From assembly GCA_023265535.1 (NCBI GenBank), contig JAHFTI010000022.1, forward strand, positions 1 through 17,311: a stretch of 17,311 bases of DNA, given 5' to 3'. Position numbers and translations under genes: made by a program. Shown one piece after another: positions 8,575 through 16,122 of the stretch. How positions within the stretch are numbered: the first letter of the stretch is position 1; each line of letters opens with the position of its first letter. Below the pieces are notes generated by a model. The model was not told the DNA's origin, ran no database searches, and was given only the letters and a program-made list of their open reading frames with translations. This stretch comes from Opitutaceae bacterium. Lineage in GTDB: Bacteria; Verrucomicrobiota; Verrucomicrobiia; Opitutales; Opitutaceae.

Positions 8575-10776
8575 ATGTCTATCCCTTTGGAATCGTTTCC
8601 CCTGATCGAGGATACCCTCAATCGCCTCGCCTCTGAGTCCATTCTTGCTCAGCCGGGTCGTGACGATGGGCTGATACCAGCCTACAGCCTCCTCGGAGAG
8701 CTGAGTGAGCAGACCTCGGTTCAACCTGAAGTCAACACACCCATCCGTGCCTTGCGCGACGCGCTTGAGAAACGGCTGGACAACGCCCAGCCGTTTGACG
8801 AGCGCAGCCTCGCCGACCTGAAGGCCGTGGTGGACTGGCTGCCCAAGACCCTGCTCGCCATGAAGAGCGGCAAGGAGCCGGTTGCATTCAAGGATGCTGG
8901 CAAGGCGGCCGCACCTGCCGAGCAGACCAAGGCCGCAGCACCCGACGCGAACATGCCCGCCCTCGACACGAAGGCTGACGTGATGATGGACCTCAACCTG
9001 GAGGAAAATCGCGAACTCCTGGGCGAATTTCGGGCCGAGGCCCTCGACCATCTCAATCAGATCGAGGCGGCCCTGCTCACCCTCGACGATGCTCCGACGG
9101 ACAAGGACGCCCTCAATTCCATCTTCCGCTCCTTCCACACCATCAAGGGTGTCTCCGGCTTCCTGCAGCTCAAGCCCATGCACGTGCTCACCCACGAGGT
9201 GGAGTCGCTGCTGGATCTCGCCCGGAACGGCGAACTGCTGCTGAACCCAACCATCATCACCGCGGTCCTGCAAAGCCGCGACGCGGTGCAGACGATGGTG
9301 AACCAGATTTCGGAGGCCCTCGACAAGGGAATCCTCCCGCACGAGATCGTGCCCGTGAGCCACCTCATCCGCGAGGTGAAGATCCTCGCCGCCAATCCCG
9401 GCGCCAAGGCCAGCACCGCCCCTGCCCCCGAGAAACAGCCCGAGCCCGTACAGGCCCCTGTGGTTGAGGCGCCCAAGGCTGAGGAACCCGTGTCCTCCGC
9501 CGTCGTCCCGTCGCCCGCCCCCTCCCAGCAGATCACTGAGGAGCAGCAGCACGCCGCCGCCAAGAATGCTCAGAACGTCAAGGTGGCGGCCGCCGCAGGC
9601 ACCACCAACACGGCAGCCTCCTCGGCGACCGTGCGCGTCAACACCGAGAAGCTCGACAGCCTCATGGATGTCGTCGGTGAGCTCGTCATCGTGCAAAGCC
9701 AGTTGGTGGAATCCGCCAGGGCCGCCTCTGACGAGGGTTCGGCCCTGCAACGCAACGTCTCGCAGCTGGGCCGCATCACGAAGGACCTCCAGCACACCGC
9801 GATGTCGCTGCGCATGGTGCCCGTGAAACCCACCTTCCAGAAGATGGAGCGTCTCGCACGCGACCTCGCCCGCGACTTCGGCAAGAAAGTCGCCTTTGTC
9901 TCAATCGGCGAGGACACCGAGGTCGACCGCACTGTCGTGGAGGAAATCGGCGACCCGCTCGTGCACATGGTCCGCAACTCCCTTGACCATGGCCTCGAAA
10001 AGTCGGCCGACCGCATCGCCTCCGGCAAACCCGAGACCGGCCGTCTCGAGCTGAAGGCCTTCCATCAGGGCAGCAACATCATCATTGAGCTCAGCGATGA
10101 CGGCCACGGCATCGATCCCGCCAGGATCCTCGCAAAGGCCCAGAAGCTGAACCTCGTCAATCCCGGCCAGACCTACAGCAAGGAGGAGATCCTCAACTTC
10201 ATCTTCCTCCCCGGTTTCTCCACCGCCGAGAAGGTCACCGCAGTCTCTGGACGCGGCGTCGGCATGGACGTCGTGAAACGAAACATCGAGAAGCTGCGCG
10301 GCAAGGTCGAGATCGACAGCGAAGTCGGCAAGGGCACGGTCTTCCGCATCAAGCTCCCGCTGACCATGGCCATCATCGACGGCCTCGTCGTTCGCGTCGG
10401 CTCCGACCGCTTCATTCTCCCGAGCACCTCCGTGCAGATGGCGCTTCGCCCCGCGAAGGAGGCCTTCACCACCATCCAGGGCCGCGGCGAGATCCTCGAC
10501 CACCGTGGCCGCATCCTTCCGCTGCATCGCCTCCACCGTCGCTTCAACATCCCCGACGCAGTCGAGGTCCCGTGGGAGGGCATCGTCGTCATCGTCGAGT
10601 TCAATGGGCGCATCGCCGCGCTCCTGGTCGACGAGATGGTCAGCAAGCAGGAGGTCGTCATCAAGACCCTCGGCGCCTTCCTTCATGGCTTGGCAGGCGT
10701 GGCCGGCGGTGCCATCCTGGGTGACGGCAACATAGCCCTCATCCTTGACCCCGCCTCGCTCCTGACTGCAGCCTGA
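8575..10776 (+). CDS. cheA: CheA-type histidine kinase with an extra N-terminal region
   Basis: This 733-aa kinase phosphorylates response regulators in chemotaxis-like pathways. Residues 1-135 form a region I do not recognise: helical in look, then Ala/Lys/Pro-rich. The HPt domain follows (about 143-250) with the phospho-acceptor His188 in SFHTIKG. Residues 272-350 are a Pro/Ala/Gln linker with no P2 (CheY-binding) domain. The dimerisation domain (about 352-415) includes TEKLDSLMDVVGELVIVQSQ. The ATPase domain has N-box HMVRNSLDHG (464-473), G1 DDGHGID (508-514), F-box-like FLPGFST (544-550) and G2 GRGVGMDVVKR (559-569). A CheW-like domain ends the protein (about 600-733). The ATG at 8575 is preceded by AGGAG; the frame opens further upstream but inside the palindrome. 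HDOD-2 follows after 41 bp, probably in the same operon. Confidence 0.95.
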   Translation: MSIPLESFPLIEDTLNRLASESILAQPGRDDGLIPAYSLLGELSEQTSVQPEVNTPIRALRDALEKRLDNAQPFDERSLADLKAVVDWLPKTLLAMKSGKEPVAFKDAGKAAAPAEQTKAAAPDANMPALDTKADVMMDLNLEENRELLGEFRAEALDHLNQIEAALLTLDDAPTDKDALNSIFRSFHTIKGVSGFLQLKPMHVLTHEVESLLDLARNGELLLNPTIITAVLQSRDAVQTMVNQISEALDKGILPHEIVPVSHLIREVKILAANPGAKASTAPAPEKQPEPVQAPVVEAPKAEEPVSSAVVPSPAPSQQITEEQQHAAAKNAQNVKVAAAAGTTNTAASSATVRVNTEKLDSLMDVVGELVIVQSQLVESARAASDEGSALQRNVSQLGRITKDLQHTAMSLRMVPVKPTFQKMERLARDLARDFGKKVAFVSIGEDTEVDRTVVEEIGDPLVHMVRNSLDHGLEKSADRIASGKPETGRLELKAFHQGSNIIIELSDDGHGIDPARILAKAQKLNLVNPGQTYSKEEILNFIFLPGFSTAEKVTAVSGRGVGMDVVKRNIEKLRGKVEIDSEVGKGTVFRIKLPLTMAIIDGLVVRVGSDRFILPSTSVQMALRPAKEAFTTIQGRGEILDHRGRILPLHRLHRRFNIPDAVEVPWEGIVVIVEFNGRIAALLVDEMVSKQEVVIKTLGAFLHGLAGVAGGAILGDGNIALILDPASLLTAA

Positions 10777-10817
10777 GCGGGGTAGGTGCCCACCCCAATT
10801 CCACTTCCCCTGTCGTC

Positions 10818-11696
10818 ATGCCCCAAGCCCCCCAGTTGAGCGAGGTCTGTGAACGAGCCCTGAGGCTGCCCTGTTCCCCGTCCCTGATGCCCAAGCTCAT
10901 CAAGGTGCTCGAGGATGTGAACTCCTCCTCCGACGACATCGAGGCGCTCATCAAGATGGACACGGCCCTGGCCGGCTCCACCCTCCGCCTCGCGAACTCG
11001 GCCTTCTTCGGCGGCGGTGGCAACAAGATTGAATCACTCAGCGAGGCCGTCATCCGCCTGGGCTCGCGGGAAATCTACCGCCTCGCCGCACTCTCCCTGG
11101 CCAGCCGCTGGATGAACCAGCCCGTGAAGGGCTACCAATGGGAACCCGGTGATTTCTGCCGCCGCAACCTCGTGTGCGCCATCGGCGCCGAGTACCTCGC
11201 CAAGAAGGGCAGGGTGGTGGATCCCTCCGTCGCCTATACGGCCGCGCTCATCCATGAGATCGGAAAACTCGCCATCGCCTACAGCTGCGCCGAGCACATG
11301 GTCGAGGTGCGCAAGCTCTGCGAGACCAACTCGATTTCCTGGGACAAGGCAGAGACCCAGGTGCTCGGCTACAACTTCGCGCAGGTCGGGGCTGAACTCC
11401 TCAGGAAATGGAATTTTCCCGCCTCGCTCGTGTGCGTGGCCTCGACCCAGCCCCCCACCGCGGATATGCCGGCCGACGTCCTGCCCCTCGCACTCGTGGT
11501 GCACGCCGGCAAGTTCATCGCCACCACCCTGGGTGCCGGTGCCGCGGAGGACGCCTTCCTGTTCGGGTTCAATTCCGAGCTGCTGATGCAGCACGGCTTC
11601 ACCCCCGAGGTGCTCGAGGCGGCCATGCCCGAGGTCCTTGAGCGCGCCACCAAGGTGCTCGGGGAAAAGCTGCTCAAGGGTGAGATGACCTTCTGA
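10818..11696 (+). CDS. HDOD domain signalling protein (HDOD-2)
   Basis: This 292-aa soluble protein is nearly all HDOD domain (about residues 12-215). It has the block IKMDTALAGSTLRLANSAFF (45-64), SEAVIRLGSREIYRLA (75-90) and ALIHEIGKLAI (143-153). The active-site positions are further from a working HD enzyme than in HDOD-1. The 'WRHS' histidine is replaced (FCRRN, 113-117), and the HD pair reads His146-Glu147. A role as a binding or scaffold module is therefore more likely than phosphohydrolase activity. It follows cheA by 41 bp on the same strand without an intervening terminator, which suggests co-transcription and a functional link to CheA signalling. No Shine-Dalgarno is visible. The C-terminal part (about 215-292) is helical with no recognised domain. 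It is clearly diverged from HDOD-1, so not a recent tandem copy. Confidence 0.88.
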   Translation: MPQAPQLSEVCERALRLPCSPSLMPKLIKVLEDVNSSSDDIEALIKMDTALAGSTLRLANSAFFGGGGNKIESLSEAVIRLGSREIYRLAALSLASRWMNQPVKGYQWEPGDFCRRNLVCAIGAEYLAKKGRVVDPSVAYTAALIHEIGKLAIAYSCAEHMVEVRKLCETNSISWDKAETQVLGYNFAQVGAELLRKWNFPASLVCVASTQPPTADMPADVLPLALVVHAGKFIATTLGAGAAEDAFLFGFNSELLMQHGFTPEVLEAAMPEVLERATKVLGEKLLKGEMTF

Positions 11697-11750
11697 GGGG
11701 AGTGCCTAACCGCTTGCGCGCGGGGCTTTCCTGCCTCTATCTGGAGGGCA

Positions 11751-12884
11751 ATGAAAACATTGCCGCCCCTCCTTTACGCCGACTCCGAAAGAAGCTCCGA
11801 CATGCTCTATTTCGGGGGCTTCCACGCACCCGATCCCTTCGTCGCCTGCGAACTCGGCGGCAAAAAGGTGGCGCTGCTCAACGCCCTTGAATTCGGGCGC
11901 GGGCGAAAGGAGTCGAACTTCGACCTGGTCCTCCCTCTGGAAACCTACCAGCAGAAGGCGCGTGAAAAGTGGACCGACCGCGCACCCGGCATCGCCGAGG
12001 TCATCACGGTGCTGGCCCTCGAGCATGGCGTGAAGGCCTTCAGCATTCCCGAGGAATTCCCGGCGGGCCTGGCCGTGCGCCTGCAAAGGCTCGGGCTCGA
12101 GCTCGCCGTGTGCGAGGGCTCGCTCTTCCCCCAGCGCGAATTCAAGACCAAGGCCGAGGCCAACGCCATCCGCGAGGGCAACCGCTGCGCCGCCCTCGGC
12201 TTCGCCGCCGCCGAGAAGCTGCTTCGCAAGAGCCGCGTCAAGGACGGCTACCTCGTGCACAAGGGCGAACGCGTGACGAGCGAGAAGCTGAAGTTCCAGA
12301 TCGAGGTCGCCTGCCTCGAGGCGGGCGGTCTTTCCATCGACACCATCGCCGCCGGCGGCGACCAGGCCTGCGATCCCCATTGCCGCGGCACCGGCCCGCT
12401 CCGCGCCAACGAGCTCATCATTGTCGACATCTTCCCTCGCATCCAGAAGACCGGCTACCATGGGGACATGACGCGGACCTTCCTGCGCGGGCGCGCCAAC
12501 GACGCCCAACGCTCGCTCGTGGAGGCTGTGCGCAGCGCCCAGCTCGGCGCCCTCAAGGCCGTGCGCGACGGGGTCAACGGACGCGACGTGCACCGCGGTG
12601 TCGTCGCCGAATTCGAGAAGCGCGGCTACCAGACAAGGCGCGACGCCAAGGGCTCGGTCGGCTTCTTCCACGGCACCGGGCACGGCCTGGGCCTCGCGGT
12701 GCACGAGATGCCACGCCTCAGCGGGGCCATCGACTGCACCCTGCGCAAGGGAGCCGTCGTCACCGTGGAGCCCGGCCTCTATTACCCCGGCCTCGGCGCC
12801 TGCCGCATCGAGGACGTCGTGCAGGTCAACGCACGCGGCTCCAGCATGCTGTCGGACTACCACTACGAATGGGAGCTGCGCTGA
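11751..12884 (+). CDS. M24-family metallopeptidase (Xaa-Pro aminopeptidase/dipeptidase type)
   Basis: This 377-aa pita-bread-fold peptidase probably removes N-terminal residues from, or splits, Xaa-Pro peptides in the cytoplasm. The N-terminal creatinase-like domain covers about residues 1-130. The C-terminal M24 domain keeps all five expected dinuclear-metal ligands: Asp226 (VDIFP), Asp239 (GDMTRTF), His311 (GTGHGLGLAVHE), Glu340 (VEPGLYY) and Glu354 (RIEDVV). It lacks a signal peptide. GGAGG seven bases upstream supports the ATG at 11751, one of the few clear Shine-Dalgarno sites in the window. The next gene (HAD-IIIA) overlaps its stop by one base, so the two are co-translated. Exact specificity (aminopeptidase P, prolidase or other) is not decidable by eye. 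Co-location with a peptide transporter in this window is suggestive at most. Confidence 0.92.
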   Translation: MKTLPPLLYADSERSSDMLYFGGFHAPDPFVACELGGKKVALLNALEFGRGRKESNFDLVLPLETYQQKAREKWTDRAPGIAEVITVLALEHGVKAFSIPEEFPAGLAVRLQRLGLELAVCEGSLFPQREFKTKAEANAIREGNRCAALGFAAAEKLLRKSRVKDGYLVHKGERVTSEKLKFQIEVACLEAGGLSIDTIAAGGDQACDPHCRGTGPLRANELIIVDIFPRIQKTGYHGDMTRTFLRGRANDAQRSLVEAVRSAQLGALKAVRDGVNGRDVHRGVVAEFEKRGYQTRRDAKGSVGFFHGTGHGLGLAVHEMPRLSGAIDCTLRKGAVVTVEPGLYYPGLGACRIEDVVQVNARGSSMLSDYHYEWELR

Positions 12885-13435
12885 TGCACCTGCCGACCCG
12901 CCCCAGGGCGCTGTTCCTCGACCGCGACGGCACGCTCATCGTGGACAAGGTGTACCTGTCCGACCCGGACGGGGTGGAGCTGTATCCAAATGTCGGTGAC
13001 ATCCTCCGGCGCGCCCGCGCGGCGGGCGCTCTGCTCTTCCTCTTCACCAACCAGTCGGGCATCGGCCGCGGCTACTACACCCATGCAGACGCCGAGGCGG
13101 TGAACCGGCGCCTCGTGAGCCTGCTGGGCCTGGGTGAGCGCGGCTTCGACGGCGTGTGCATCGCCCCCGAGGCCCCCGGCCAGCCCGCGGTCTACCGCAA
13201 GCCCTCCCCGCGCTACATCCTCGAGACGCTCGCCGAACGCGGCCTGCGCCCCGAGGACTGCCTCATGGTGGGGGATTCGGCCGCCGACGTCGGCGCCGCC
13301 CAGGCTGCCGGCATTCCCTGCGCCGCGCTTCGCACGGGCAAGGTCGACCCGCTCACGGTTCCCTCGGTCACGGCCTCGCGCGTTCCGGTCTTCGAGGACC
13401 TCTCGGCGCTTGCCGGTGCCGTATTCGACTTCTGA
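12884..13435 (+). CDS. HAD-IIIA family phosphatase (GmhB/histidinol-phosphatase-like)
   Basis: This 183-aa protein is a small haloacid-dehalogenase-fold phosphatase of subclass IIIA. Motif I is FLDRDGTLI with nucleophile Asp13 and acid/base Asp15. Motif II is FTNQSGIGRG (Thr55), motif III is Lys106 in YRKPSPR, and motif IV is GDSAADVGAA (Asp131, Asp135). This arrangement is that of D-glycero-D-manno-heptose-1,7-bisphosphate phosphatase (GmhB) and the HisB N-terminal phosphatase. Those enzymes usually carry a zinc loop with a CxH...CxC pattern before the RKP motif. Here only Cys92 remains and the rest reads IAPEAPGQPAVYRKP, so the zinc site is lost and the substrate is uncertain. The ATG overlaps the stop of the M24 peptidase gene (TGATG), indicating translational coupling. 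It converges on the glycosyltransferase gene, 19 bp away. Confidence 0.88.
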   Translation: MHLPTRPRALFLDRDGTLIVDKVYLSDPDGVELYPNVGDILRRARAAGALLFLFTNQSGIGRGYYTHADAEAVNRRLVSLLGLGERGFDGVCIAPEAPGQPAVYRKPSPRYILETLAERGLRPEDCLMVGDSAADVGAAQAAGIPCAALRTGKVDPLTVPSVTASRVPVFEDLSALAGAVFDF

Positions 13436-13454
13436 ATACGCGCTGGGGGCGCCC

Positions 13455-14579
13455 TCAGGAGAAGAGGGCCTCGGCGGACTGTGTCCAGTGGTTGCGCAGC
13501 GCCCACTCGCGGCCGGCCCGGCCCAGGCGCTGGCGCTCCGCGGGATCGGCGATGAGCGTCTCGAAGGCCGCGGCCAGCTGGGCGGGCCTGTCCGGCGGCA
13601 CCAGGATTCCGGTGCTGCCATGCACCACCGCCTCCGAGACTCCGCCAACGGAATGGCCGATCACGGGCAGGCCGTGCGCGGCGGCCTCCAGGTACACGAG
13701 GCCGAACCCCTCCACGCTGACGCCGTGATCCACGCTGGTCATGGCAAAGATGTCGGCGCGGTCGTAAATCTGGTCGAGCTCCTCGTCGCTCACGTCCCCG
13801 AAGAAACGCACCTGGAGGTCCCCCTTGGCTGCCTCGCGACGCAGCAGGGCGTCGTAGCCCTCCTTGCCGTGTCCACCCACCACCCAGTACTCGATCTGCT
13901 CCCGAAAACGCGGGGCGAGCGACTGCAGCGCACGCAGGGTGTGCAGCTGCCCCTTGCGCGGATGCAGGCGGGCCACCGTCAGGATGATGACCTTGCGGCG
14001 GCTCTCGGCACCCGGACTGTGGACCACGGCAAAGTCGGAACGCAGGGCGCCCGGCGTGAGGAACACCTTTCCCTCCGCCATCGGGAAACGCTCGCACAGC
14101 AGGCGGCGCGTGTAGTGGGTGAGCGTGCTGATGCGCGTGGCCCGCCGGATCAGCTGCCCGGCCAGTTGCCGGGTGACGGGGTTTCGGTGAAAACGCAGGA
14201 TCTCCGAGCCATGGAAGGTGAGGATCAGCCGCTTCGGCCTGAACGTGTTGATATGCTGCAGCAGCATCATCGCCAGCATGGGACCTGGCTCGGGCAGGTA
14301 CACGGTCGCATAGCGCAGGCGCCGGCGCTCCGCGATGAGCTCCCTCATCAGCTTGAGCTGGCAGCTCAGGTCATGGCTGCCCAGGAGGGGCAGCCGTTTC
14401 AGGCGAAAGGGCCAGGGCTTGTTCTGCGTCGAGGGATGCGCCGCCTGCGCCCAGACCTCTACATCGTAACCCAGCTTGCTGCTCGCCTTGGCCATTTCCT
14501 CGGTGAACGTGGCGATGCCGCCGCGCCGAGGGAAAAACTCGTGCGTGATCAGGAAAAGGGGCTGGGCTGTGCCGGACAT
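13455..14579 (-). CDS. Glycosyltransferase family 4 (GT-B fold)
   Basis: This 374-aa protein is a retaining GT-B glycosyltransferase that probably transfers a sugar from a nucleotide-sugar donor to a lipid, glycan or capsule/LPS intermediate at the cytoplasmic membrane face. The N-terminal domain has THEFFPRRGGIATFTEEMA (12-30), with the glycine-rich loop typical of GT4 enzymes, and a conserved His123 (TFHGSE). The C-terminal domain starts near VARLHPRKG (202-210) with the Arg/Lys pair for donor phosphates. It also carries the EX7E motif Glu290 to Glu298 (EGFGLVYLE), then AAAHGLPVIGHSVGGVSE. The frame is open 17 codons further upstream, but the ATG at 14579 gives the normal family start. No Shine-Dalgarno is visible. 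Acceptor and donor are unknown, and no polysaccharide cluster surrounds it. It converges with the HAD phosphatase gene; both could relate to surface sugars, but that is speculation. Confidence 0.92.
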   Translation of the reverse strand: MSGTAQPLFLITHEFFPRRGGIATFTEEMAKASSKLGYDVEVWAQAAHPSTQNKPWPFRLKRLPLLGSHDLSCQLKLMRELIAERRRLRYATVYLPEPGPMLAMMLLQHINTFRPKRLILTFHGSEILRFHRNPVTRQLAGQLIRRATRISTLTHYTRRLLCERFPMAEGKVFLTPGALRSDFAVVHSPGAESRRKVIILTVARLHPRKGQLHTLRALQSLAPRFREQIEYWVVGGHGKEGYDALLRREAAKGDLQVRFFGDVSDEELDQIYDRADIFAMTSVDHGVSVEGFGLVYLEAAAHGLPVIGHSVGGVSEAVVHGSTGILVPPDRPAQLAAAFETLIADPAERQRLGRAGREWALRNHWTQSAEALFS

Positions 14580-14687
14580 GGGCAAGAGGCAAGGGGGGCT
14601 GCGCTCCCCAGAAATACGCCAGCATCGCAAGCGGAGGCAACCCGTCAGTCGTAAGCAGAGTGTTAACTACGCGCCATAAACGGTAAA

Positions 14688-14707
14688 GGCCTGCGCAAAG
14701 GCAGGCC
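14688..14707 (-). terminator. Probable weak terminator of the 181-aa protein gene
   Basis: GGCCTGC (14688-14694) and GCAGGCC (14701-14707) form a 7-bp stem around a 6-base loop, 33 bases past the stop of the minus-strand hypothetical gene. On the minus strand only TTT then ACCG follows, so termination may be incomplete and transcripts could continue into the glycosyltransferase gene. Confidence 0.5.
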
Positions 14708-14740
14708 CTCCAAAATCAGTGCTAATGTGGCGCGCGTCGC

Positions 14741-15286
14741 TCAGAAGGGCGGCGCCATGATCTCGGCCTTCAGGACCTGATCGACCGAGCGGAGCAGCGG
14801 CTCGCTGACACGCAGGTGGAGTTCCTGGGCGAGGAGGCGGCTATGGTAGCGGAGGAACAGCTCTGACACCAAATCGCAGGCATCCTGGGGACCACGGGAC
14901 TTGGCCTTGCGCTGCAGGCGCTTCAGCTCATTGATCAGGAGATACTTTCTCGACTGCTGAAGCGTCGAGAAATAGATCACGTCCCGCACCAGGTCGTAGG
15001 GATTGCGCCGTTTGCGCAAGGGCATCGGAAATCGTGCGATCATCGTGCGCAGCTCGCGAAACTGGCTGCAGATCTCGGCGGCCCAACGGCTGGTCCTCGC
15101 CGCCATTTCCTCGATCTCCTCCTCGACCTCAACGCCGTAAGTGGATACCGGATAACGCTCATGGAGGGCAGCGACCAACTCCGCATAACGCCCGGAGCCC
15201 GGATAGAACCGCTCCATGCAGAAGCACGAGAACAGTTCGTCATAGACCTTCAGCAGGCAATTGCTCGGCAGGTGTTGGGGTCTCAT
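14741..15286 (-). CDS. Hypothetical helical protein, 181 aa
   Basis: I do not recognise this family. The product is charged and mostly helical in appearance, without a signal peptide or membrane segment. An acidic stretch (about 52-60, EVEEEIEEM) is followed by a basic patch RFPMPLRKRRNPYD (85-98), then YLLINELKRLQRKAKSRGPQD (116-135) and a Leu-rich C-terminus. Cys10, Cys21 and Cys23 cluster near the N-terminus. The frame stays open up to a GTG at 15391, but those 35 extra codons have little protein-like character. The ATG at 15286 is preferred; an internal ATG (Met24) is another option. Base composition is slightly less C-biased than the neighbours. It lies between thrH and the glycosyltransferase on the same strand, with a weak terminator after it. 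It could be a small regulator or structural protein; no function is assigned. Confidence 0.68.
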   Translation of the reverse strand: MRPQHLPSNCLLKVYDELFSCFCMERFYPGSGRYAELVAALHERYPVSTYGVEVEEEIEEMAARTSRWAAEICSQFRELRTMIARFPMPLRKRRNPYDLVRDVIYFSTLQQSRKYLLINELKRLQRKAKSRGPQDACDLVSELFLRYHSRLLAQELHLRVSEPLLRSVDQVLKAEIMAPPF

Positions 15287-15393
15287 GGAACCAGGGAGGG
15301 GGGAAGAGGTATCGCAGTCGCATGACTGGATGACTCGTGTATCGACACGGACCTGCCTGTCCGTAGTCAGAAAATGCAGACGAACTGCCACAA

Positions 15394-15408
15394 GCCCCCC
15401 CCGGGGGC
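15394..15408 (-). terminator. Possible GC hairpin after thrH
   Basis: A run of eight C residues followed by five G residues (GCCCC...GGGGC) lies about 15 bases after the thrH stop on the minus strand. It can form a short, very GC-rich hairpin. There is no U-tract, so it is at best a weak terminator. The homopolymer run is also a place where sequencing errors are common. Confidence 0.25.
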
Positions 15409-15422
15409 AGGCACCCTCCTGA

Positions 15423-16031
15423 TCAGAGGCTTAGCTCGCGCTTGAACAGCGCCATGAGCTCCGCGTACGTATCAACCGCCGGAAACTGGGGGAAGCGATC
15501 CTTGATGTTCTGAGGGGCGTGAAAGAGGAAACCCGCGTCCGCCTCACCCAGCATTGCAGTGTCGTTGAAGGAATCACCGGCGGCGATCACGCGGTAATTC
15601 ATCAGCTTGAGGGCCGCCACCGCCTTCTGCTTCTGCTCCGGCGTGCGAATCTGGTAACCCGTGATGTGGTCGTCCTTCACGATGAGACGATGGCACAGCA
15701 GGGTGGGCCAGTTGAGCTGGCGCATCAGGGGCTGTGCGAACTGTTCGAAGGTGTCGGAAAGGATGAGCACCTGTGTGAGGGTGCGCAGCTCGTCGAGAAA
15801 ATCCCGCGCACCTGGCAGCAGGGGCAGTGAGGCGATGACCTCCTGGATGTCGGAGAGCTTGAGACCATGGCGATCGAGGATGGCCAGGCGGCCGACCATG
15901 AGCTTGTCGTAGTCGGGCTCGTCGCGCGTGGTGCGCCTGAGCTCGGGGATGCCGGTCTTTTCAGCCACGGCAATCCAGATCTCGGGCGTCAGCACGCCTT
16001 CCATGTCCAAGGTTACGATCGCTTGTTTCAC
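15423..16031 (-). CDS. thrH: ThrH-type phosphoserine phosphatase / homoserine phosphotransferase
   Basis: ThrH is a HAD-superfamily enzyme known from Pseudomonas to dephosphorylate phosphoserine and to transfer its phosphate to homoserine, linking serine and threonine synthesis. The 202-aa product matches the family's length of about 205. Motif I reads TLDMEGVLTPEIWIAVAEKTG with nucleophile Asp9. The usual DxD is D-x-E (Glu11), which is the ThrH hallmark rather than SerB. Motif II is LSDTF (Ser92), motif III is Lys136, and motif IV is GDSFNDT (Asp153, Asp157). The start is a GTG at 16031-16029, because homology begins exactly there (VKQAIVTLD). The frame remains open upstream, but the sequence there is not protein-like and overlaps the next gene. 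It is divergent from rlmI across 91 bp. Both biochemical activities are inferred from the family. Confidence 0.92.
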   Translation of the reverse strand: MKQAIVTLDMEGVLTPEIWIAVAEKTGIPELRRTTRDEPDYDKLMVGRLAILDRHGLKLSDIQEVIASLPLLPGARDFLDELRTLTQVLILSDTFEQFAQPLMRQLNWPTLLCHRLIVKDDHITGYQIRTPEQKQKAVAALKLMNYRVIAAGDSFNDTAMLGEADAGFLFHAPQNIKDRFPQFPAVDTYAELMALFKRELSL

Positions 16032-16122
16032 GGCGCGGGAGTGTTGGAACTTTTGGCGCGCTGTCCAGCACGGTTGCGCGATGGTGCTTGAGATGCGTCC
16101 TGCGGCGCTCTTGAGTGCGCAC

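Noticed and set aside
13440..13470. GC palindrome near the convergent ends of the HAD and glycosyltransferase genes as a terminator
   Set aside because: CTGGGGGCGCCCTCAG is roughly palindromic, but it has no T-tract on either side and overlaps the glycosyltransferase stop. I do not call it a terminator.
13134..14654. A 506-codon plus-strand frame opposite the glycosyltransferase
   Set aside because: The minus strand encodes a clear GT4 protein with EX7E and donor-binding motifs, while the plus-strand translation has only Arg/Gln/Pro/His-rich low-complexity sequence.
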